The notes below the pieces were generated by a model. The model did not search any database and was not told the origin of the DNA. It saw only the letters and a program-made list of their open reading frames with translations. The position numbers and the translations under genes are program-made. DNA of 64,000 nucleotides from Sclerodactyla briareus (taxonomy: Eukaryota; Echinodermata; Holothuroidea; Dendrochirotida; Sclerodactylidae): assembly GCA_026419785.1 (NCBI GenBank), contig JAODTK010005577.1, forward strand, positions 62,001-126,000, written 5' to 3'. Below, piece after piece: positions 1-9,298 of this stretch. Within the stretch, counting starts at the first letter, position 1; every line of letters starts with the position of its first letter.

Positions 1-474
1 TATCCGATATGGGACATAGATAGTTCCTGTTTCAAGGAGATGATGTTCTGTAACAATAGGTAGGGTATCTGATTCATTAAAGAAATAAAATGTTTTTTTT
101 TTGACCGCATCGATGCTTGGGGGGTTTTGTAACCCCATGAAAACACACTCATTTTTATGTCACGCGAGTCACAAAAAAATGTGAATGGTTGGGGGGCTAA
201 GTTAATTTCACGTGGACGGTTGCTTAATATTTTTTCATGTGCAATGGTAATTCTAGTAAATGAACATTAAGCCAATTATTTAAAGTTAACAATTTTTTCA
301 GTGCCACTTCTATATTCTAGAGAAAATCACCTCAGTGGACGGTTCACGCGAGTTGGTGAAAAATATCACATAATTCCATCTTCCCCGGGCCCAATGTAAT
401 TAAGAAACTATAGTAATGTGATGTTTATGTGTAAATCAATATACCTAGTTTCATGTGACTATGTACACCTATTT
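1..474. other. unassigned AT-rich sequence
   Basis: No coding region or known repeat is recognised. It carries one perfect copy (158-172) and one degenerate copy (about 343-354) of a 15-base word, TGTCACGCGAGTCAC, that recurs at 2050-2064, 2815-2829 and, degenerate, at about 2995-3008. This suggests that 1-474 and 2000-3010 derive from one older repeat, later split by the inserts between them. Confidence 0.4.
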
Positions 475-1985
475 TCAACCAGAAGCTAAAAAAATGAGCG
501 ATTCTTGACTCTCCTGGACAAACCTATAGCAAGGAACAGAGACAAATCGAGGTTGTACCGTTTCCGTATGGGGCACATAGCGCCGACAAATTTCCCATTT
601 TTCCCAACCAACCCATAGGTTCCCTGTACTAAATGTCAGGGTCTTAAGACTTCGACCTTGGGTGACCTCAGAATCTGATGACCTCTGACCTGACCCCAAA
701 ATAATAAGGTTATGTAATCCTATGGGACACACAAGTATGAGCTTAACCTATCCAGGTGGGGTCTATTCATCGTGTTTACAAGCCAAAATTTGCCAAAATA
801 TTTCCACGAATTTTCTATTTTTGACTAAAATTCACCCCCGACCTAATCCAAAAACAATAGGGTTCCTGTGACTTCCCAAAAGAATGCTATACGCCGAATT
901 TCAAATTGATTGAACCAGCCATTCTGGACTACTCGTGTTAACAAGTTTTCAGTTGACCCTCTCTTGACCTCAGCTGACCTCTGACCTGACCCCCGAAACA
1001 ATAGGAATCATGTAATCATTATGGGGAACCCATATACCAGGTATGAATTGAGTTCAATCTGAGTGGGGACGAGTTATAAAGCTAAGTTAACAAGCTGAAA
1101 TTTGACAAGTTATCAATTTTTCAATTTCCCAATTAGTCTCAAATGACCGCTGGTCTGCATCAGAACAGTAGTGTTCTTGTACTCCCCATCGAACACAAGA
1201 AGGTTGCCTGACGAATATCAATATATCATGACATCAGATGACCTCTGACCTGACCCCAGAACAATATGACTCGTGTACTCATTATGGGGAACCCATTTAC
1301 CGAGTATGAGATGATCCATCCAAATGGGGTCGAGTTATCGTGTTAACGAGCTACAATTGACCAAAATTATCAAGTTTTCAAAATTTCTCAATATTTTCCT
1401 CAAATCTGACTCTCGATTTACACCAAAAAACGATAGGGTTCCTGTACTTCTCGTAGGAAAGCTGCATACCGAATTTTAAACTGATCGGTCCAGGCATTCT
1501 GGACATATCGTGCTAACAGGATTTCTCAGACGTTGACCTCTCTTGACCTCAGATGACCTTTGACTCAACCCCAAAACAATAGGGATATGGACTAATATGA
1601 GGGAACCCATATACCAAGTATGAACTGGATCCAAGTGGGGTCGAGTTATTGTGTTATAGTGCGTGGTCCGCACCGAAAACAACAATGTTCCTGTAATCCC
1701 CATAAGAGCGTTGCATAACGAATTTCAACATGACGGATCGGCATTATGGATCAACATGTTAACAATATTTTCCGACTCTGATCTCTCTTGACCTCAGATG
1801 ACCTTTGACTCAACCCCAAAACAATAGGGCATCATGTACCATTATGGGGAACCCATACACAAAGTATGAACTTGATCCATCCAAGTGGGTTGAGGTATCG
1901 TTCAACAAGGCTAGGCGTTACACGCACACACACAAACACAGTCAGGACTGCATAGATTCCTCTGACTTCGTCAAGGAATAAAAAA
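475..1985. repeat. diverged tandem-unit element ending in a hairpin, family 1 copy 1
   Basis: About five diverged units of roughly 245-315 bases each contain a TGACCTC/TTTGAC-rich block, then words such as TATGGGGAACCCATATACC and GTGGGGTCGAGTTATCGTGTT. Unit anchors lie near 664, 966, 1230, 1546 and 1790. The array ends in a CA microsatellite (1921-1940) and a small stem-loop near 1957-1978 (TTCCTCTGAC, loop TTC, GTCAAGGAA), followed by A-rich sequence. The same 3' end is found at 12371-12402. No transposase or other protein is encoded. The layout suggests a non-autonomous mobile element with internal tandem repeats; the class is not established. Confidence 0.7.
679..1251 (-). promoter_or_regulatory. 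perfect DR1 nuclear-receptor-type half-site pairs in repeat units
   Basis: The 13-mer TGACCTCTGACCT, which is AGGTCA-G-AGGTCA on the minus strand, occurs exactly at 679-691, 975-987 and 1239-1251, once per repeat unit. AGGTCA pairs spaced by one base (DR1) are the known consensus for RXR/HNF4/COUP/PPAR-type nuclear receptors. Whether anything binds here is inference. The later units carry weaker forms such as TGACCTTTGACTC. Confidence 0.45.
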
Positions 1986-2049
1986 AAAAGTTACTTCCTA
2001 AACTAGCCGTGAAATACAAATTACCTCTAAAACTCCCTCATATCGCAAC

Positions 2050-2064
2050 TGTCACGCGAGTCAC
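2050..2064. repeat. recurrent 15-bp word TGTCACGCGAGTCAC
   Basis: Exact copies lie at 158-172, 2050-2064 and 2815-2829, with shorter matches near 343-354 and 2995-3008. The word contains a direct repeat of GTCAC spaced by four bases. I did not notice the core elsewhere in the window. It may be a remnant of one older repeat or a binding-site cluster. Confidence 0.5.
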
Positions 2065-2135
2065 ATTTTCCATCTTGAGCTATTGTAGCCATAAAAAAAA
2101 GGGTTCCAAGTAGAAAATAGTATACTTTCTAGCCC

Positions 2136-2600
2136 AATAATAATAATAATAAAGTGACACTTCTAGAGCGCTCACTTCTCAGCAAGCTGCAATCAGTGGC
2201 GCTGTACAGAAAAGGAAAAATGAAGCAATGTGGAAAAAGCCCTAATGAAAAGCATGAGAAAAAAGATACGTTTTAAGTTTCCCCTGAAAGTTACAAACGA
2301 AGTACACTCCTTAATATCTAATGGGAGTTTGTTCCACTCCCGAGGACCAGCTTAAGAGAATGCGCGATCGCCATACTTCTTAGTCCTAGTGCGAGGCACG
2401 GAGTAGGTGGAGCCATTCCTAAGAGAAACCAAGTACTAGTGCTAATAAAATACTGACACAAATACACAGGGGCCGTACCATGAATCACTTGAAGGCCAGC
2501 AAAGCACTCGACAGATCTGTATCTTTAGGCAACCAATGAATGTTATATTTCACTTTGCAAGATATATGCCTTCAGTTCACCACTGCATTTGGTCTAGAAC
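2136..2600 (-). mobile_element. 3' end of an L2/CR1-type LINE
   Basis: Read on the minus strand, this translates with frameshifts into the C-terminal end of a non-LTR retrotransposon ORF2. It shows IHWLPKD (SLHWLP-like), then VIHGTAPVYL, SVPRTRTKKYGDRAFS and EWNKLPLDIK. This is the conserved series after the reverse transcriptase in L2/CR1 LINEs. A 3' UTR with two GCGCT words and an (ATT)n tail (2136-2153 on the plus strand) follows. The piece is 5'-truncated and frameshifted, so not functional. It matches in type the 3' end at 45490-46397. Confidence 0.8.
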
Positions 2601-3374
2601 TATCCGAGAAGTGAACTTGTCACGTTTTCTCGTCTCACAAGACACAATACACATTCATGGTTATTTTCACGTGTTACAACGTATTATTTAAGTTGCATAG
2701 TTATTGAGGTAGTGTTTCCAACTCCGGTATGAATGTAAAGAGTTATTGGAAGCATTTTAATAAGACATGAAAAATCGAACATTAGTGTGTCATTCACATT
2801 TTGTTGAGAGTATCTGTCACGCGAGTCACGTTCAGATTTGTGTTAATTTCACTCTCAAGACTTGAGTTATGAATTTGATTTTCTACTGTTGTAAGCATCA
2901 GGGAATACCTCCACTGACTACATGAGTGATTTTCCCCAGGAAATTTCTTTATTCTTTCAATGATATCAAAAGAAGAAGAAATTCAGTAAAAAATATCACG
3001 CGAGTCCCTATGGAATTGACTAAGGTGGTTTTGTTCGACACACTGGACTAGAGGATAGTTCATCAATATCCGGCATCATAAGGACGTATGATCCACTTAC
3101 TCTGAGCATCCGTTCGTCGGCATGTGTTGTTGTGATTTTACGATTAAAAGTGTGGGGGGGGGGGGGGGGGGTGTTTTATTTGAAAAAATGAACAAAAATG
3201 AAAATGAAAAAATAAATATGTAAAGACTGCCACGGATGGGGATGTATATGTACCACACAGCTACAATTCGAAAATGCGAGCATGTTGCCTCGTTGAGGTA
3301 TATATTATTTGACTGAACCCCCCCCCCCCTCCTCTCCGATTGATGACGTGACGGAAAGGGTTGGGCTGCCTACA
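2601..3374. other. unassigned sequence with an 18-base poly(G) run
   Basis: No gene is recognised. G18 occupies 3154-3171 and a poly(C) run lies near 3319-3329. Two CACGCGAG words (2815-2829, 2995-3008) link this stretch to 1-474. Confidence 0.4.
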
Positions 3375-3560
3375 TTTAACGACTCGACACAGTCAGTGTT
3401 GTAGGTTGTATCTCTGACAAACTACTACAGGTACGCGAAATCATGTCCTCACAAAACTTGCATGACATAAAATCATTTAGCAAATAACTGTTGTGTATTC
3501 TTTCAAGGATACTCGCCGGGCAGTGGACGGTCGCGTACAATGCCGGGTGAAGGCACAACG
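3375..3560 (-). pseudogene. possible fragment of a LINE endonuclease-RT linker
   Basis: The minus strand has a 60-codon open frame whose FCEDM segment, encoded near 3445-3465 (plus-strand GTCCTCACAAAACTTG), matches the FCED segment of the LINE at 60014-60800. The resemblance is local and short. If real, this is a decayed piece of the same LINE family; otherwise it is a chance frame. Confidence 0.3.
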
Positions 3561-4105
3561 GATATTTTGAATGGTTGAATGTTGAATATTACGTCAGGTA
3601 CACCGAAGAGTCATGCACTCTTTGAAAATGGACTCAAATATGGGGGTGGAAAATTGGATTTGAAAATACAAGTAGATTGCAAAGGCGGATACAAGGGGGG
3701 GGGGGGCAACTAGGGGAAGTTTGCTCCTCCACGGATTTTGACGGTGAATTTGCGCTCTCCCGTCCAGGAAAATGCGCCCCTCTACTCAAGAAGTCAGAAT
3801 TATTATGTTGCGAATGTGAACTCGAAGAGTAATTTTGACAGATTCTTCATCAATATTCTGAGAAAATCTTGCGCTACGCGGAATAAGTACAAGTGTTACT
3901 TTGTTCTTGTCTGCGGTATCTTCATAAGTCATGACTGCGCGAAAGATGGAACTGTCTAGAATGTCGGTATATTAATGTGATCGAGGACTCTCAGATTAAA
4001 CTTTTTACCAGAGTCGTATATGTTTGCAGAATGAAGTGCACTGAGTGCAGTTGGCGTTGGGTTGTTGGGGAGTGATCCCAATTGGTTACCTCCACTCCTT
4101 TGGTT
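3561..4105. other. unassigned sequence
   Basis: A plus-strand frame of 73 codons (3738-3959) has no recognisable domain and starts beside a G10 run (about 3697-3706). It is not called as a gene. Confidence 0.35.
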
Positions 4106-4501
4106 TAATAATAATAATATCTCGTTCTTGTATAGCGCTTTTTCACGTCGAAGACATGCTCAAAGCGCTTCTCAAATATTACCCTGATCATCAGTGACTT
4201 GTCACACCCGTACTATAGAGCACGCACCTTTAGCTTGTTCCCTCCAGACGCACTATTTCAGTGCGCCCCTTTTCCGTGGTCCACGGGGGACTACCAATAG
4301 GGCTGCAACATACGGCGCTCGCTACTCTCACAAGTCACCTCACAAGGTACCCATTTCAACACGTGGGTGGCGTGGACATTTCAGGAGACATGCCTTGTCC
4401 AACAGCACTGCGGAAAAGTCCTCGGGCTACTAATGGGCTCCGAACTCGCAATCAATGGTTTTGCAGTCTGGAGCTCTACCGACTGAGCTAATCCGCCTCC
4501 C
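4106..4501 (-). mobile_element. tRNA-headed SINE, full-length form
   Basis: On the minus strand it starts GGGAGGCGGATTAGCTCAG, a clear tRNA 5' half with A-box (TAGCTCAGTCGG), followed by GCGAGTTCGGAGCC, a B-box-like arm. Next comes a body with TTTTCCGCAGTGCTGTT and GGCATGTCTCCT. The 3' end has paired AAGCGCTTTGAG and AAAAGCGCTATAC words and an (ATT)n tail (4107-4121 on plus). That tail type is shared with L2-group LINEs, which would supply the reverse transcriptase. A second copy with the same body lies at 28708-28951. Confidence 0.75.
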
Positions 4502-5232
4502 TTATTACGAACATCATGGATTTAGGTTAGCAAGGTGGGCAGGTGGAGGGCAAACTAGGAGAATATTTCTTCCGGGATATGAGAGACTGTAAAATCGACC
4601 AACGAATGGGCCAAAAACTGGCCTAGTTGAATACGAAAAAATACCACCAGCAGGCTGATTTTGTGCGCGCAGTCGCTTTCTCGGTTCGTATCGACTACGT
4701 ACAAAGCTGAATATTGGGTATAGGCTGTTCTTATGCGACCTAAAGATACCAACATGAACATGGCCTCCATCGCAACAACTTCAACAGTCACGAGGGCACT
4801 GCATGTTTCTTCCCACACTGCTATCACATATATGGGCTGTATCCAATATAGTGATACCCAGTAACATGCCTCTCCGGTGGGCGGAGAATTGAGGAAACAT
4901 TTCGGAACTACTAACCGATATGGAACAGCCCCGATGCCTCACAAACTGCCATTTGCTATCTTGGGGTCTTTCAGGCTAACGAAAAGTTCGGATTTCTCTC
5001 CATGCCAACAAATGGTAGCGCTCCGCTTAGAAAGTCTCTCGCAGCACCCTCCATAAAATTAGTAGGCCCCACCGCGTCTACCTATATATTTCGTAACCCC
5101 ATCCGCAATTGGGGGATTTAATTGGCTCACACCTAGTGAATGCCCCTCAGTATCGGTCTAGAGTCCGTCCATGTAGTTGATACTAAAAGGGAACGCAATA
5201 TTGAGTAAATGCAACGATGAGACCTCACCTGC

Positions 5233-5705
5233 AGGTTTCTGTCAGAGTATGGAATCCTTACTTCTCGGAAGATAAGCAGGTAATTGGAAACTCCAAACGG
5301 AGGTATACTAGCTGGATTCACGTCTTGAACATTTCGAGAAGGGATTAAGGGTCTCGGTCTAACTTCGAGGAAGCTGAGACGAAGCGAGGGCTTCGATTCA
5401 GGTTTTCAAAAATGTTCATGAATTAATGTGTAAATATTTCTCTCGCAAAGTTATTAATGATGGAATATCCTTCCCGAAGATGTTGTTCTCGCTAAGAGTG
5501 GAGGGGGGTATGTGTTCAAGAACAGTTTGATTCAAATTCAGTTTGTGGGGGAATGATCTAGACATCTGGGTTATATGCTCTTTGGGGATGTTGTGGCTTC
5601 AGGCAAGTCTTCCACGAGGGTTTTGTCCTAAACTAAACTAAACTAAACTAAACAAAACTGAAAATGACTAAACTGAAACAAAATAAACTAAAATAAACTG
5701 AACTA
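5233..5705 (+). mobile_element. 3' end of a CR1/jockey-type LINE inserted near a splice donor
   Basis: This aligns by eye with the last part of the LINE at 36870-39790. Shared stretches are GGAATCCTTACTT and AAGCAGG (5250-5280 versus 39278-39308), AGGGTCTCGGTCTAA (about 5347-5362 versus 39391-39406) and TTCAAGAACAGTTTGATT (about 5515 versus 39645). It ends in a pentameric (TAAAC)n-like tail at about 5626-5705. Its end lies about 20 bases from the splice donor of the minus-strand exon 5725-6011, on the opposite strand. Confidence 0.75.
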
Positions 5706-5724
5706 ATTGTATACAATATATTAC

Positions 5725-6011
5725 CAGCTTGAGGAGATTGTAGTCCTTTTGACAATCTGCTGTGGGCCTCCGGTTGAGGTTACTTCAGGCAGTTCGTCTC
5801 CATGACGCAGCAGTAGAAGAACGGCATCATATCGACTTATAAGGGGAAGCGTCGGTACTGTACCGGCTGTGCCGTAAGGAGTTGACCCCGCGACATGGGC
5901 CTTCTGTGACATGCCGCCTACGGACCTATCCCCGGTTTTTGTAGTCCCGGGTTGCGTGCACCAGGGTTGCCATACATATCGTAGCAGCAGGAACTTCCAG
6001 CGTTGTCGTCA
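5725..6011 (-). CDS. AMOP domain C-terminal half, exon of a NIDO-AMOP gene
   Basis: Minus-strand exon with acceptor AGTCCATCTCTTCCACAG before 6011 and donor CTG|GTAATA at 5725/5724. It starts in phase 2, matching the end of the exon at 7151. Visible in order: DDNAGSSCCYDMYGN, KAHVAGSTPYG, LISRYDAV, PFFYCCVMETNCLK, RRPTADCQKDY. This is the cysteine-rich second half of AMOP and its extension (CCYD, HVAGxxPYG, PFYYCC, RPSxxC) known from Mesh, SUSD2 and mucin-4-like proteins. At least three single-base or small indels break the frame (after GN, before PFFYCC, after CLK). The encoded part is extracellular in the family. It ends in phase 0, and the following VWD exon was not found with confidence. 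Confidence 0.75.
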
Positions 6012-6858
6012 CTGTGGAAGAGATGGACTACCAAACAGTCAATGCGAAGAGGTGTATGCTAGTATGGGACTATATGTATTTTTTCCTGGGATTTGATTGG
6101 AGCGAAATTTTTGATTTACGAGTTGCACTTGACCGTATAAAATATCAAGAAATACGAGGGTTACACTAGGGGTAATCTGTTCCACGAATGTGAACAAGTG
6201 TATATAGGCCCCTGAGGCTGGGATTCTATTGTTGTGTATGCGTGTCTGGTTGGATGTGAAAATCACATATTTACGAAAACGAACGTTTGTCTCAGAAAAG
6301 CACACACTATAATTTTGTGTGGAGAGACAATGAAAATATACCAGAAGCCCTCGCAAATGTTCGTTGGGGGATTTGACCTTTCGATGAGAATCTTATAGAT
6401 TGCATCCGCGATGATACGCATGCCGTATACGCATAGAACATGTGCCTTTTTTGCCTATGAGTGTTGGTTTGGTGTACAGTTCGGAAGTTTTTTTCCCTAC
6501 GGCATATCAAAGATATCTTTGCCAAACTAAATAGGGCATATCCAGATAATGGCCGATCTCAGCTAACGTGAATTCGCGATTTTTCACATGCGCACCGGAC
6601 CCCGCATACGCAGCAATGGAATCCAAGCCCGACTCCGGACGTGACCGAAACCCTTTTTGTCTCTCTGAAGGAATGTCATTGGAATGAATTGAAGCGACCA
6701 AGCCAGACTCCTTCCTGTTGTATACGGTAAGACATTAACATATTTCTGGACACCTTTTTGTCCCTTTTACTAGTGAGGTGAAGTTCACGGCTCTCCATAG
6801 ATCGCAGGATGGCTCCCTATAGTGGGCCGCTGCAGCGTACAGACTGGCTCACTTCTGG
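6012..6858. other. intron sequence of the NIDO-AMOP gene
   Basis: Lies between the exons 7151-7442 and 5725-6011 on the minus strand. Short minus-strand frames here (6039-6356, 6307-6525, 6507-6701) show no domain and overlap each other. It contains no recognised repeat besides the MITE that follows. Confidence 0.5.
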
Positions 6859-7134
6859 CAGTTGCGTACGTGAGGGAGGTGGGGGGGGGGGGCAGAACCC
6901 CCACCAGGTGACCGATACTTGCTCAACAGATAAAAAAAATCATTTTCATCATGCATCAGAAAGCCGTTTCACAGTTTGTTACCAAACATTGCAACAGCAT
7001 GTGTCTTATGGCCCATCAATTGCAATTATTTTCCAATGGGTGGGGGGGGTGGAGGCACAATTAAATGAGGGCACTCCTCTTGGATCCTAACCGCAACCCC
7101 AATCCCCCTAGAAAAATCTCACGGAACGTCACTG
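6859..7134. mobile_element. hAT-like MITE with perfect 8-bp target duplication
   Basis: The 276-bp element starts CAGTTGCGTACGTGAGG and ends CACGGAACGTCACTG, an imperfect terminal inverted repeat of the CAGTGGCGTA type. It is flanked by ACTTCTGG on both sides (6851-6858 and 7135-7142). An exact 8-bp duplication with CAG..CTG ends is typical of hAT transposons. A G12 run follows the left end. The body word GTGTCTTATGGCCCATCAATTGCA is also seen, diverged, at about 11039-11062 and 18425-18450. It encodes nothing, so movement would have needed a transposase in trans. It sits in an intron 16 bp from the end of exon 7151-7442. Confidence 0.85.
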
Positions 7135-7150
7135 ACTTCTGGTTTCTTAC

Positions 7151-7442
7151 TTTGGGAAGATGCTCAGCACACAGTGCACGGCCTCCCTGTGGAGGAGACA
7201 CTCGTCATCGTTGAACATGTTGCAGTTTAGGTCGGATACGAATCTGGAGGTGTCGACGAGGCCTGTTCCATGGTACAGGGACATTCGTCTAGGCCCGAGA
7301 CGAAATCCGCCCCCAGATGCGTGTCATCCTGCGGTGGAGCTCGGCAAGCCTCACATTCATCCTCTGCCCAACCGTATGGTCATCCTGGAATTCCTCCTCC
7401 AGTAGATAGCCGAGTGGGTGAATGTCGCTGTAAAGCATCGTT
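7151..7442 (-). CDS. AMOP domain N-terminal half, exon of a NIDO-AMOP gene
   Basis: Minus-strand exon. Acceptor TTTTACTTGGCCTTACTCTGACAG precedes 7442 and donor CCAAA|GTAAG lies at 7151/7150. Entry is phase 2, as required by the upstream exon 8203-8407, and exit is phase 2. The order is YSDIHPLGYLLEEEFQDD, GWAEDECEACR, FVSGLDECPCTMEQA, DTSRFVSDLNCNMF, DDECLLHREAVHCVLS. This fits the AMOP consensus (CPCT, then RFxxDxxC, then CxxHxGAxHC). Two single-base deletions break the frame, one between EEFQDDHT and GWAED and one after MEQA. Apart from them all key cysteines and both splice sites are intact. AMOP domains are extracellular and are thought to act in cell adhesion. Confidence 0.82.
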
Positions 7443-8202
7443 CTGTCAGAGTAAGGCCAAGTAAAATAAAAAATCAGTTTCTCGACCCCGCCTGAAGCTG
7501 TTCCGGGTCGCATAGAATTTCATTTTTTCAAACTTTTTTTCAGTATCATATAACTCGTACATTTTGAGAGAAGTGTCTCGTCCGGACCCCCAACTGCGGC
7601 CCATTTGGTGTTCCTATAGTTAAACATACCGCAGCATTGACATAAAAGGCTCGCAAAAGCGTGTGCTGCCACAGTATGGTCGGGACCATCCCCCCCCCCC
7701 CCAAAAAGAGAACCCCCCCCCCCCTTCAAAAAAGTGGAAAAAGTCCCTCACTTTCCTGCGAAGTTAGGACAACAAAAAATTACTTCTTCTTGGCCTACAT
7801 GAGATAAAGAAGTCAGTCACCCAGTTTGATGATGTTACTACTTTATTTCAGAACGTCCTTGAAAGGTAATGCTAGCGGCGTGGAAGAGTCGTGGGGCTTT
7901 TGTTCGAAGGTTGATACACCCCCTTGCGGTGAGGCTGACATGAGCCACTTGAGTGAGCAAATCATCATAACGTATGGGGCCCTGTTCATGTTTCGACGAG
8001 CAGTGTCCCTCATCCCCGTCTTAAGCAAGTTAGACACAGGAACGAACATTTGAGGAGTTTTTTACAAATATTAAGCTCGCCGCCATGCGGGAATATGCTT
8101 CTGGTGAGTCCTTTTTACACTCTCTCAATCGATATACCACTCAAAAGTTGGATCACCCTCGTCAGTTTAACAAAATAAACAGGAAGAAATGTACGCACTC
8201 AC
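7443..8202. other. intron with two poly(C) runs
   Basis: Intron between exons 8203-8407 and 7151-7442. It holds poly(C) runs at about 7690-7702 and 7713-7723. Minus-strand frame 7843-8049 has no domain; the flanking exons already join in phase 2 without it. Confidence 0.5.
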
Positions 8203-8407
8203 CCCCTGTTCACGGAGGGTTGTACTCGGATAGTACCGAAAGCGTTAGTGGAAGTCACATTGTCCAGGCCGTATGGTCTGAAGGTGAAGGTGCCGGAGTT
8301 TTCGACGTTCCTCCCGACGGTGAAGATCTTCTGCCAGCGTGGTCCCAGTGGTTTTTCTTCCTCGTAGTTCAAGATGTGGATGTCCCGCGGGTGTTGGTAC
8401 CATACAC
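8203..8407 (-). CDS. connecting exon between IPT-like and AMOP domains
   Basis: Minus-strand exon, fully open for 205 bases. Acceptor CATCACCTGCGCCTCTGAG precedes 8407 and donor CAGGGG|GTGAGT lies at 8203/8202. It enters in phase 1, matching the exit of the IPT-like exon 13874-14128, and leaves in phase 2, matching the AMOP exon. Readable parts are VWYQHPRDIHILNYEEE, GPRWQKIFTVGRNV, NSGTFTFRPYGLDNVTS and FGTIRVQPSVN. The pattern NSGxFTFxP followed by GxIRVxPS is what I recall for the stretch just before AMOP in Mesh/SUSD2-like proteins. The longer plus-strand frame over the same bases (8085-8513) is its antisense shadow. Confidence 0.75.
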
Positions 8408-8515
8408 CTCAGAGGCGCAGGTGATGGTTCAGTTCGCTACTGCAGTGTACGCACGTCACCATCCGTACCCGCCCGGGTTACCTTCTCTTCTACAGAGATT
8501 CGATCCAGGTTAACG

Positions 8516-8520
<5 letters not shown>

Positions 8521-8550
<30 letters not shown>
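8521..8550. repeat. (GA)15 microsatellite
   Basis: Uninterrupted GA dinucleotides within the 5.5-kb intron. Confidence 0.95.
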
Positions 8551-8555
<5 letters not shown>

Positions 8556-9262
8556 AACACCGTGGGATAACTATATAGCATACCTATAGTGGTGTAAGAA
8601 ATCACACTACATTATATAAAGGTTGTGTATACATTTACAGAAATTGTGCAGCTCATGCACGATGATTATTGTGTGACTTCTTGCACAACATCGGATAGGT
8701 GTTCTAGTTACACAACGTTTCAGGATTTCATGTTTCCACCCCCCTCCCCCCTCCTGGAAATATTGGGACCAAAGGAAGTCTGGAAGAGGACGACCCAAAT
8801 ATCCGGAAGAGTAGACAGGAACTCGCTAATTCAAACTAAGGTAAGAAAATGCCCGAAGTCAAAAGGGAAAGTGCAACTGGCGCGCCCTAGTGGCTCCATT
8901 TCGTCTTTCATTCGTGCGATGTCAATGGGATTCTGCAGATTTCGAGATTCCTGTTAACAGCTGTAAGTAGTATTTCTAGCAAAGGTAACAACAACAAATA
9001 CAAAAACAACACAAAAACAACAGCCACTACCACCACCAACCCCCCACCAAGACAGGTACCATGGCGGATACGTAAGAAATACAGTCAGGTGGCGAGTACA
9101 TGGTTCCCAATTGATGAGGTGAAAATCGGTTTCTGAGTCCTGATTTAACGAACTGCGTTGTCTGACAACAAGGCAATTAATTAATACAACTATAAAACCT
9201 TGACAAAGTCAAAGGAACTATGTAGTCATGACAGTGTGTGCATTCGCATATGTGTGTGTGAG

Positions 9263-9298
<36 letters not shown>

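Noticed and set aside
4430..4501. functional tRNA gene
   Set aside because: The 5' half and B-box-like arm are tRNA-like, but the anticodon stem does not pair and the sequence continues into a SINE body.
7160..7464. plus-strand frames of 64-81 codons
   Set aside because: Antisense to the AMOP exon 7151-7442.
7843..8049. extra minus-strand exon between connector and AMOP exons
   Set aside because: No domain, and the flanking exons already join in phase 2 and match the family without it.
8085..8513. 142-codon plus-strand frame
   Set aside because: It is antisense to the minus-strand exon 8203-8407, which has family-like residues, good splice sites and matching phases.
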